Origin: a bacterium BMS3Bbin02
Lineage (GTDB): Bacteria > Actinomycetota > Acidimicrobiia > Spongiisociales > UBA5794
Direction of reading: 5' to 3'
Assembly (NCBI GenBank): GCA_002898115.1
Contig: BDTL01000168.1
Span: forward strand, 1 to 5,599
DNA: 5,599 nucleotides
Shown here: positions 1 through 5,245 of the stretch, piece by piece
Position numbering within the stretch: position 1 is the first letter of the stretch
How the letters are laid out: each line of letters begins with the position of its first letter
Notes under the pieces: model-generated
What the model saw: only the letters and a program-made list of their open reading frames with translations
What the model was told of the DNA's origin: nothing
Databases searched by the model: none
Program-made: the position numbers and the translations under genes

Positions 1-108
1 GTCCACCGCGGTCACCACGTTCATCGCGTCCACCGCGGTCACCACGTTCATCGCGTCCACCGCGGTCACCACGTTCATCGCGTCCACCGCGGTCACCACG
101 TTCATCGC
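1..108 (-). repeat. Four perfect tandem 27-bp repeats in the pnp tail
   Basis: Identical 27-bp units start at 1, 28, 55 and 82. Read on the minus strand in the pnp frame, each encodes RDERGDRGG (residues 772-807), a nine-residue unit with three Arg balanced by two Asp and one Glu. The copies are identical even at third codon positions, which points to recent expansion or homogenisation. The array may continue beyond the left edge. It is coding sequence, not a CRISPR. Confidence 0.95.
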
Positions 109-2422
109 GTCCACCGCGGTCCCGATCACTGCGGCCTCGTCCACCACGGTCACCACGATCATCGCGTCCGCCACGGTCCCGATCACTGCGGCCTCGTCCG
201 CCGCGGTCACCACGATCATCACGATCGCGTCCGCCGCGGTCGCTACGTTCTGTCGGAGCGGACGCACCGGGCTTGAGTTCAAGCTCGATACCATCCGCCA
301 ACTCAAGGCTGACTTTGCCGCGGTCATCAATCTCACGGATTACAACCTTGACTGCGTCGCCAAGCGCCAGCACATCCTCGACCTGGGCGATTCGACGACC
401 GCCTCCCATCTTGGAGATGTGCAGCAACCCGTCACGACCCGGCATGATGTTCACGAATGCACCGAATTTGGTGACATTCACGACTTCACCGTCGTAGTCT
501 TTGTTCAACTCCGGCTCCGGGGGGAAACCAATGGCCAGAATGCGTTCCTTGGCCATCTGCATCGACGCAGTGCTCGAAGCACCGACACGGATGGTTCCGT
601 CGTCTTCGATCTCGATGGTGGCACCGGTATCTTCTTCGAGCTGACGGATGTTCTTACCCTTTGGCCCGATGACCTCACCAATGCGATCCTTGGGGATCTG
701 GATGGCTTCGATCTTCGGAGCGTTCTCAGCAAGTTCCTCGCGTGGCGCAGGAAGAACCTCGGCCATCTCGCCAAGAATGAACAGGCGAGCATCGCGCGCC
801 TGCATCATGGCACGGGCGAGCACCTCAGACGGAAGCGACTCGATCTTCGTATCGAGCTGCAACGCGGTGATCATATCTTCCGACCCGGCGACCTTGAAGT
901 CCATGTCACCGAGATGATCTTCGGCACCCAGGATATCCGTGAGCGTGACGAATTCACCGTCCTGCTCGATCAGGCCCATCGCAACACCGGCAACGGGAGC
1001 ATGAATCGGGACACCGGCATCCATGAGGGATAACGATGAACCACATACTGAAGCCATAGAGCTGGACCCGTTGGACATCAGGACCTCAGAGACCAGCCGA
1101 TAGGCGTACGGGAACTCCTCAATGTCTGGAATGACCGGGAACAGTGCCTTCTCGGCGAGCGCTCCGTGACCGATCTCACGACGCTTCGGACCACGCATGA
1201 AGCCGGTCTCACCCGTCGAGAACGGTGGGAAGTTGTAGTGGTGCATGTACCGCTTGGTCTCGTACGGATCGATGGTGTCGAGCATCTGCTCCATCTTCAA
1301 CATGCCGAGCGTCGTCGCGTTCAAGACCTGCGTTTCACCACGTGTGAACAGCGCGGAGCCATGGGCTTCCTTCAACACATCAACCTCGACCGTGATCTTG
1401 CGAACATCGGTCAGGCCTCGGCCGTCCATCCGGATACCCTCAGCAACAACACGCGAACGCATGACGTTCTTCTGAACCTTGCTGAAGGCGCTTTTCGCTT
1501 CACGGATCTCGTCTTCTTCGAGATCGAGGCTTTCAAAAACCTCGTCGCGAATAGCCGACTCCTGGTTCTGACGCTCGTGCTTATCAGCAACAACGCCCAT
1601 AGCTTCGAGCTTCGACTTAGCCGCAGCTTCAACCTTGGCAAACATTTCCGGCGAGTACTCGACAAAAACCGGCCACTCGATCTCTTCGGTTGCCGGCATC
1701 TGAGCCTTCAGTTCGAGCTGGAGGTCGATCAGCTCACCGATGACCTTCTTGGCGACTTCGAGCCCTTCGGTGATCGTCTCCTCGTTGGATGGCACCTGGC
1801 CAGCCTTGAAGTGGCGATAGCCGTGCTCGGTTGCGCCGGCTTCGACCATGGCAATGTCGACATCGCCTGAGGCGTTGCGCTTACCAGCGACAACGAGATC
1901 GAAAACTGACTCTTCAAGATCGTTGTATGTCGGGAACGCCGACCATTCACCATCACGCAGGGCAAGGCGAACACCGCCGATAGGTCCGAGGAACGGAATC
2001 GGGCTGGTTGTCAACGCTGCAGAAGCAGCGTTGAGTGCTGCAACGTCGTAGGGGTTCTCAAGGTCCGCCGACATCACTGTTGTGACGATATGGGTCTCGT
2101 TGCGGAACCCATCGATGAACGATGGACGCAGGGGACGGTCGAGCAGGCGGCACGTGAGAGTCGCCCGTTCTGTGGCGCGACCTTCGCGGCGGAAGAACGA
2201 ACCGGGGATCCGCCCGACGGCATACATACGCTCTTCAACGTCGACCGTAAGGGGGAAGAAATCTGCACCGTCACGCATCGTGCGTTTCGCGGTGGCTGTC
2301 GTGAGGACCTGGGTATCACCAATGGTGACCACGACGGCCCCATCGGCGAGTTGGGCAAGTTTGCCCGCAGACATGGTGATATCTACACCGTGAATCTGCT
2401 TACTGACGCTGAACTCTGTCAC
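1..2422 (-). CDS. pnp: Polyribonucleotide nucleotidyltransferase (PNPase), 3' end outside the window
   Basis: Cytoplasmic 3'-5' exoribonuclease that degrades RNA phosphorolytically to nucleoside diphosphates, a homotrimer in known members. 807 codons are visible with no stop. Domains by residue: first RNase PH core about 17-235, with FFRREGR at 76-82; helical linker about 240-322; second RNase PH core about 325-545; KH domain about 570-632 with the GPKG loop at 586-589; S1 domain about 640-710. The phosphate-binding SNGSSSMASVCG is at 450-461, and the catalytic aspartates in EDHLGDMDF are D502, D506 and D508, so the enzyme should be active. From about residue 711 a disordered Arg/Gly/Asp tail begins, which E. 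coli PNPase (711 residues) lacks. I chose the GTG at 2422 because AAAGGAGAG lies just upstream; the ATG at 2374 (residue 17) has no comparable site. It lies 163 bp downstream of rpsO on the same strand, the usual gene order. Confidence 0.98.
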   Translation of the reverse strand, partial: MTEFSVSKQIHGVDITMSAGKLAQLADGAVVVTIGDTQVLTTATAKRTMRDGADFFPLTVDVEERMYAVGRIPGSFFRREGRATERATLTCRLLDRPLRPSFIDGFRNETHIVTTVMSADLENPYDVAALNAASAALTTSPIPFLGPIGGVRLALRDGEWSAFPTYNDLEESVFDLVVAGKRNASGDVDIAMVEAGATEHGYRHFKAGQVPSNEETITEGLEVAKKVIGELIDLQLELKAQMPATEEIEWPVFVEYSPEMFAKVEAAAKSKLEAMGVVADKHERQNQESAIRDEVFESLDLEEDEIREAKSAFSKVQKNVMRSRVVAEGIRMDGRGLTDVRKITVEVDVLKEAHGSALFTRGETQVLNATTLGMLKMEQMLDTIDPYETKRYMHHYNFPPFSTGETGFMRGPKRREIGHGALAEKALFPVIPDIEEFPYAYRLVSEVLMSNGSSSMASVCGSSLSLMDAGVPIHAPVAGVAMGLIEQDGEFVTLTDILGAEDHLGDMDFKVAGSEDMITALQLDTKIESLPSEVLARAMMQARDARLFILGEMAEVLPAPREELAENAPKIEAIQIPKDRIGEVIGPKGKNIRQLEEDTGATIEIEDDGTIRVGASSTASMQMAKERILAIGFPPEPELNKDYDGEVVNVTKFGAFVNIMPGRDGLLHISKMGGGRRIAQVEDVLALGDAVKVVIREIDDRGKVSLELADGIELELKPGASAPTERSDRGGRDRDDRGDRGGRGRSDRDRGGRDDRGDRGGRGRSDRDRGGRDERGDRGGRDERGDRGGRDERGDRGGRDERGDRGG
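109..247 (-). repeat. Degenerate compound repeats (30 + 27 bp) in the pnp tail
   Basis: Two compound units follow the perfect array: 109-138 plus 139-165, then 166-195 plus 196-228. The last carries a 6-bp insertion that adds two codons. The 30-bp parts encode RGRSDRDRGG and the 27-bp parts encode RDDRGDRGG-like peptides. Copies differ by a few substitutions, so this part looks older than the perfect 27-bp array. The ragged beginning of the repetitive tail (229-247, codons from residue 726) follows the S1 domain and a short linker. The tail uses almost only Arg, Gly, Asp, Glu and Ser and has no aromatic residues. Confidence 0.9.
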
Positions 2423-2585
2423 GCGTCTCTCCTTTATGTGTTAGGAGAAGACCCAATTGGCAGTGAACCGTGTTTGAACGATGTGTGGCACATTGTCCAA
2501 CCACCGACCACTGACAACTGAACTTCTCCGCTTCTTATGTCACCAGGCGCAGAATGTGGCCGGAGCCACTTCCCGGGTCTGTGAT
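2423..2585 (-). other. rpsO-pnp intergenic leader with a small hairpin
   Basis: The 163 bp between the rpsO stop and the pnp start contain no gene. About 16 bp after the rpsO stop there is a 5-bp hairpin, GTGGC-TCCG-GCCAC on the minus strand (2569-2556). It has no U-tract, so it is a weak candidate for a terminator or processing site. A second, weaker pairing (GACAA with TTGTC, 2513-2517 and 2493-2497, 15-nt loop) lies closer to pnp. A TTGTCA -35-like hexamer is present without a good -10. In E. coli the equivalent gap carries an attenuating terminator and the RNase III site used for PNPase autoregulation; whether this one does is inference. Confidence 0.4.
2427..2435 (-). promoter_or_regulatory. 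Shine-Dalgarno site that sets the pnp GTG start
   Basis: On the minus strand AAAGGAGAG is followed by four bases and then GTG at 2422-2420. This near-ideal ribosome-binding site decides for the GTG start over the in-frame ATG sixteen codons downstream. Confidence 0.85.
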
Positions 2586-2843
2586 CTAGCGTCGCAAACC
2601 AAGCTTGGTAATCAGCGAGCGATAACGCTCGACGTCCTGGTCCCGCAGATAGGACAGCAACCGACGTCGCTTACCTACCATCATGAGAAGGCCACGACGA
2701 CTGTGGTGGTCCTTCTTGGCGGTCCTCAGATGATCGTTGAGATGTGTAATACGCTCGGTTAACAAAGCAACCTGCACCTCTGGAGAACCAGTATCGGTGG
2801 CGTGGGTACCAAACTCTTCGATTATCGTCTTCGTGTCTTTCAC
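2586..2843 (-). CDS. rpsO: 30S ribosomal protein S15
   Basis: Primary 16S rRNA-binding protein of the small-subunit platform. The 85-residue product is close to the usual 89. It shows the family core in order: the TDTGSPEVQVALLTERI segment (about 17-33), the THLNDHL helix, the conserved KKDHHSRRGLLMMVGKRRR block (about 43-61) that contacts 16S rRNA, then LLSYLRDQDVERY and a basic C-terminus. The start is GTG at 2843, preceded on the minus strand by GAAGGAAAG at a normal distance; no better start is visible. It is followed by pnp on the same strand and preceded by a candidate extended -10 promoter. Known S15 proteins repress their own mRNA, and the ribosome-binding site here lies in a possible hairpin (separate entry). 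Confidence 0.98.
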   Translation of the reverse strand: MKDTKTIIEEFGTHATDTGSPEVQVALLTERITHLNDHLRTAKKDHHSRRGLLMMVGKRRRLLSYLRDQDVERYRSLITKLGLRR

Positions 2844-2860
2844 GCAGGACTTTCCTTCGC
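2842..2860 (-). promoter_or_regulatory. Hairpin over the rpsO ribosome-binding site and start
   Basis: Read on the minus strand, GCGAAGGAAAGTCCTGCGT can fold with AGGA pairing to TCCT across an AAG loop. It extends past one A-G mismatch by GC/GC pairs and a G-U. The AGGA is the Shine-Dalgarno element and the lower 3' arm reaches the first two bases of the GTG start, so folding would hide the initiation region. S15 autoregulation through varied leader structures is known in several bacteria; a role for this particular fold is inference. Confidence 0.35.
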
Positions 2861-2900
2861 GGGAATCAAGATGTGCACGGACGAATGCCCGGCATCAATA

Positions 2901-2927
2901 AGTGTACCAGGAATATCACGATCGCAA
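2901..2927 (-). promoter_or_regulatory. Candidate extended -10 promoter for rpsO-pnp
   Basis: On the minus strand TGGTACACT (2909-2901) matches an extended -10 (TGn plus TAnnnT). A TTGCGA hexamer (2927-2922) is a partial -35 with a short 15-bp spacer. Transcription would start near 2894, giving an rpsO leader of about 50 nt. The site lies between the ridA stop hairpin and rpsO, where a promoter for the ribosomal unit would be expected. Confidence 0.45.
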
Positions 2928-2953
2928 AGTCAGGTCCGCGCTCACCTCTTCCC

Positions 2954-3002
2954 GTTTTGGTGACGCTCCATCAGGATTATTCCCGTCGAGCGTCACCAAA
3001 AC
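2954..3002 (-). terminator. Perfect 15-bp inverted repeat spanning the ridA stop codon
   Basis: The arms 2954-2968 and 2988-3002 are exact reverse complements (GTTTTGGTGACGCTC and GAGCGTCACCAAAAC) around a 19-nt loop. Within the loop GGA and TCC could add a small inner stem. In the ridA direction the first arm encodes its last codons, the TAA stop is in the loop, and the second arm is downstream. No U-tract follows on either strand, so it is not a textbook intrinsic terminator. Its position, just after a gene and ahead of a promoter, still favours termination or 3'-end protection. Confidence 0.55.
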
Positions 3003-3390
3003 AAGAAGGGGGGTCGAGGAGCGCCTCGACTTCGAGTTCGACCTTCCACGTCGGGTCGATGAGCGCGGCAACAACGACCATGGTCGCTACAGGGTTGGCC
3101 TCGCCGAACAACACGCCGTGCGCTTGACCCACCGCATCGGCGTCACCCGCATCCGTGATGAACATCCGGGTTCGAACGACGTCGTGCATGGAACCGCCGA
3201 GTTCGGCAAGCGCCTCGGCAACAATCGTTCCGCAGCGCAACATCTGCGCATACGCGCCGTCCGCGACCGACTCCCCCGGAACCGGCACCGGCGCGGTGCC
3301 CGCTACGTCGATCCGGTCACCGGTGCGGACCGCACGACAGAAACCGTATACAGGTTCGAATGGAGATCCAGATTGCACGCGTCTCTTCAT
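2977..3390 (-). CDS. RidA/YjgF-YER057c family protein (Rid subfamily without the signature Arg)
   Basis: A 137-residue single-domain protein of the chorismate-mutase-like RidA family. Classical members hydrolyse reactive enamines/imines released by PLP enzymes, as homotrimers in the cytoplasm. Recognisable segments are VRTGDRIDVAGTAPV (about 21-35), GAYAQMLRCGTIVAEALAELG (about 45-65), DVVRTRMFITDAGD (70-83) and the C-terminal AALIDPTWKVELEVEALL (about 108-125). The Arg that binds the substrate carboxylate in E. coli RidA (R105) aligns to Ala102 in VATMVVVAAL, as in many actinobacterial relatives, so imine deaminase activity cannot be assumed. The ATG start at 3390 has AAGGTGG upstream (3401-3395). 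The gene is divergent from the rhodanese, and its stop is embedded in a long inverted repeat. Family is secure; exact function is unknown. Confidence 0.9.
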   Translation of the reverse strand: MKRRVQSGSPFEPVYGFCRAVRTGDRIDVAGTAPVPVPGESVADGAYAQMLRCGTIVAEALAELGGSMHDVVRTRMFITDAGDADAVGQAHGVLFGEANPVATMVVVAALIDPTWKVELEVEALLDPPSCFGDARRE

Positions 3391-3502
3391 GGGACCACCT
3401 TAGGGTCATGACGAACTCGAAACCTCACACAAGCGAACGGCGTCTTCACGCGTGGCGCCGCGGAGTCGATGCTGCCCTGACCGACCGCGTCTGAGAGAAC
3501 GG

Positions 3503-3520
3503 GAGGAGTGTATTCTCCTC
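3503..3520 (+). promoter_or_regulatory. Rhodanese start region: Shine-Dalgarno hairpin or leaderless -10
   Basis: GAGGAG (3503-3508) pairs perfectly with CTCCTC (3515-3520) across a 6-nt loop immediately before the ATG at 3524. The GGAGG element is about 15 nt from the ATG, too far for normal use. Alternatively, the loop and 3' arm contain TATTCT (3511-3516), a TAnnnT -10 that would place the transcription start at or next to the ATG, giving a leaderless mRNA, which is common in actinomycetes. No clear -35 is visible. The two readings exclude each other to a large extent. Confidence 0.4.
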
Positions 3521-3523
3521 GTC

Positions 3524-3856
3524 ATGAAAAAGACCAAAACCGTCACTCCTGCACAAGCGAACACCCTCATCACCGATTCCGGTGCGCTCCTCATCGACGT
3601 CCGAGAACAAGACGAGTGGAACAAGGTCCGCATCCCCGGCGCAGTCCACAAACCGATGTCACGATTCGCCGACTGGCACGACTCTCTCCCGAGGGACCGC
3701 ACCGTTGTTGTGCACTGCCAGTCCGGCGCACGCTCGGCAAAGGTCGTAAAGGCGCTGCGCAAACACTCCAAGCACCCGGACGTCACCAACCTCTCCGGCG
3801 GCATCATTGACTGGGCACAGGACAATTACCCCATCGACGCTGGTCCGGCCCGATAG
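3524..3856 (+). CDS. Single-domain rhodanese-like sulfurtransferase
   Basis: A 110-residue rhodanese-fold protein of the GlpE/PspE size class. Such enzymes carry a persulfide on the active-site Cys and pass sulfur to acceptors such as cyanide or thiols; the physiological acceptor here is unknown. Visible motifs: LLIDVREQDEW (22-32), the RIPGAVHKP segment (36-44), the active-site loop HCQSGARS (64-71) with Cys65 and Arg70, and LSGGIIDW (90-97) closing the fold. No signal peptide or membrane segment is present, so it should be cytoplasmic. I chose ATG 3524, which begins directly at the fold with MKKTKTVTPAQA; an in-frame start further upstream (3452) would add a non-homologous Arg-rich leader. 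It is the only plus-strand gene, divergent from ridA, and its last 17 codons overlap the hydrolase gene on the other strand. Confidence 0.92.
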   Translation: MKKTKTVTPAQANTLITDSGALLIDVREQDEWNKVRIPGAVHKPMSRFADWHDSLPRDRTVVVHCQSGARSAKVVKALRKHSKHPDVTNLSGGIIDWAQDNYPIDAGPAR

Positions 3857-5114
3857 GTTCGGCCGGCAATGCGGACACCGGTCCAGCCCACCACTTCGAC
3901 GAACCCGGCGCAACAATCTCCTGACGCGTGACCGCGGCGACCCGTGGATCATCGACGATTGCACTATGAGCCACACCAATGCGCCGGACTCCGGCAAACA
4001 CCCGGGAGATGATATCGACGCCCGGAACGGCCGATGACCACCAGGCGACATCTACCGATGTGGCTTCATCCAATGGGGTTCCGGCTCCATCGTCGCGGAG
4101 GTCGTACATCACGACTCCCGGACTCGGACCCGCATTCGTGACAGTCGCGTCGGGGTTGCGAATGACGCGAACAACAACGCCACCAGCTCTACCAATGTCG
4201 TTCAGCTTGTCCGTGCCGTCGTTCCACTTGCGTTTGAAACCACCATCGTTCGGCACTGATCCGAAGAGTCCGTTGCCGATCGATTGTGCCTGACCGAGTA
4301 AACCTCCGGCTAGCGGAGGATCAAGCAACATTGCGGTGCGGATGCGCTCGTCGTAGCCGCACACGCGGTCCTGAGCGGCAAGGAACTCGGCAATCAGCAC
4401 CGCGCCTTTGGAGTGACCGATGAACGAGATTTCGACGTCTGCAGGCAACGTCGCGAGCCAGGATCGGAGAGTCAGCAGCCCCTGATCAATGCTCGCTCGT
4501 CGCGACGCCTCGGAGGATGAAGCGAACCGGCCGTCCCAGTTCCAGTCAAAGTTCGCCACCTGGTTGTCGGGCACACCGATCGAGGCCAGCAGCCTACCGA
4601 ACGTGTTCCCCGGAGAGGACCCATATCCACCGACGGTGACGATGAGGGTGTTCGCCGCGAACGGCACGCGGGCGTCGTACCGTTCGAGGACGACGTCGGA
4701 TCGTGCACCGGAGGAGTTCCGCCAGTCGGGGACTGCGGCCGGGGTCACGGCACCGCCCGGCTTGGTGGCTCTCAACTGCTCGGGCGTGCCGCCTGCACCG
4801 CTTCGACGTCTGCGGTCAGCGGTGACGGGACGCGCAACGATGCCAACAAGAGCAATCCACAGCCCGCCGAATCCAAACCCCGTGTTCCCGGATTCTCCAC
4901 CCGGTCCGGGGACAGGCGTCGCCGAGGTTTCGACCGGGCCCCTGGGACTACCGAGCCGCGACGTGGGTCCCCTTGTCAGGCCGAGTCCGGACGCGGGGAC
5001 AAGGGTTGTGGATGGCTCAACGGTGTCCACCGACAGTGTCGAGTCTGTCGCTGCGGAGACGGGCGCGGACAGTACGAACACAACCGCTAGGACGGCGACC
5101 GGAAACTTCAACAT
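3804..5114 (-). CDS. Exported or membrane-anchored alpha/beta-hydrolase (lipase/esterase-like)
   Basis: A 436-residue protein whose substrate I do not recognise. Residues 1-21 form a signal peptide (LKFPVAVLAVVFVLSAPVSA, probable cleavage at VSA-ATD). A Pro/Thr/Ser/Gly-rich stretch follows (about 25-78), then a second hydrophobic segment GFGFGGLWIALVGIVARPV (79-97) and RRRR (101-104). The hydrolase domain begins near 125. A GGYGS loop (162-166) is a possible oxyanion site, and FIGHSKG (231-237) is the nucleophile elbow with Ser235. LLDPP supplies a probable acid Asp265 and GVAHSAIVDDPR a probable His383, so the triad looks complete. The ATG at 5114 has GGAG six bases upstream. The hydrophobic segment with RRRR resembles a cell-surface anchor, but here it precedes the catalytic domain, leaving topology uncertain. 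The gene lies 131 bp after ribF and overlaps the rhodanese gene convergently. Confidence 0.8.
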   Translation of the reverse strand: MLKFPVAVLAVVFVLSAPVSAATDSTLSVDTVEPSTTLVPASGLGLTRGPTSRLGSPRGPVETSATPVPGPGGESGNTGFGFGGLWIALVGIVARPVTADRRRRSGAGGTPEQLRATKPGGAVTPAAVPDWRNSSGARSDVVLERYDARVPFAANTLIVTVGGYGSSPGNTFGRLLASIGVPDNQVANFDWNWDGRFASSSEASRRASIDQGLLTLRSWLATLPADVEISFIGHSKGAVLIAEFLAAQDRVCGYDERIRTAMLLDPPLAGGLLGQAQSIGNGLFGSVPNDGGFKRKWNDGTDKLNDIGRAGGVVVRVIRNPDATVTNAGPSPGVVMYDLRDDGAGTPLDEATSVDVAWWSSAVPGVDIISRVFAGVRRIGVAHSAIVDDPRVAAVTRQEIVAPGSSKWWAGPVSALPAEPIGPDQRRWGNCPVPSQ

Positions 5115-5245
5115 CTCACACTCCGACTACGGGAAGTGCGGTAGTACCACCGTGACGCATCTGTCGGTCGATTGCAAGGGGTCTGCCACACCTGGGCAAC
5201 GTGTCCGCTGAGTGCCGTCCGGTCGCGCCCCGTGGGCACTGACCG
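5115..5245 (-). other. ribF-hydrolase intergenic spacer with weak hairpin
   Basis: This 131-bp spacer has no gene. Soon after the ribF stop, AGTGCC (5211-5216) and GGCACT (5235-5240) could pair across an 18-nt GC-rich loop. The stem is only 6 bp and lacks a U-tract, so a terminator call is weak. Hexamers resembling a promoter (TTGCCC, 17 bp, TGCAAT on the minus strand) lie upstream of the hydrolase but match the consensus poorly. The hydrolase Shine-Dalgarno GGAG sits at the left end. Confidence 0.3.

Noticed and set aside
1..247. Direct repeats resembling a CRISPR array or satellite
   Set aside because: There are no unique spacers. The units are contiguous multiples of 3 bp that translate in the pnp frame directly after the S1 domain.
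419..1033. Plus-strand open frame of 204 codons
   Set aside because: It lies antisense to conserved PNPase catalytic, KH and S1 sequence, and its translation has no recognisable domain.
1166..1870. Plus-strand open frame of 234 codons
   Set aside because: It is a shadow of the pnp core on the opposite strand. The minus frame carries all family motifs.
2372..2374. ATG at pnp residue 17 as the start
   Set aside because: No Shine-Dalgarno precedes it, while the GTG at 2422 has AAAGGAGAG at the right distance and the intervening residues fit PNPase N-termini.
2902..3411. Plus-strand open frame of 169 codons opposite ridA
   Set aside because: It covers the antisense of a clear RidA-family gene and has a low-complexity Arg-rich translation.
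3452..3523. Upstream start extending the rhodanese by 24 residues
   Set aside because: The added Arg/Cys-rich leader does not match the family, and it crosses the hairpin/-10 region next to the ATG at 3524.
4489..5211. Plus-strand open frame of 240 codons opposite the hydrolase
   Set aside because: Its translation is Pro/Arg/Thr-rich without motifs. The minus strand has a signal peptide and GHSKG triad with a good ribosome-binding site.
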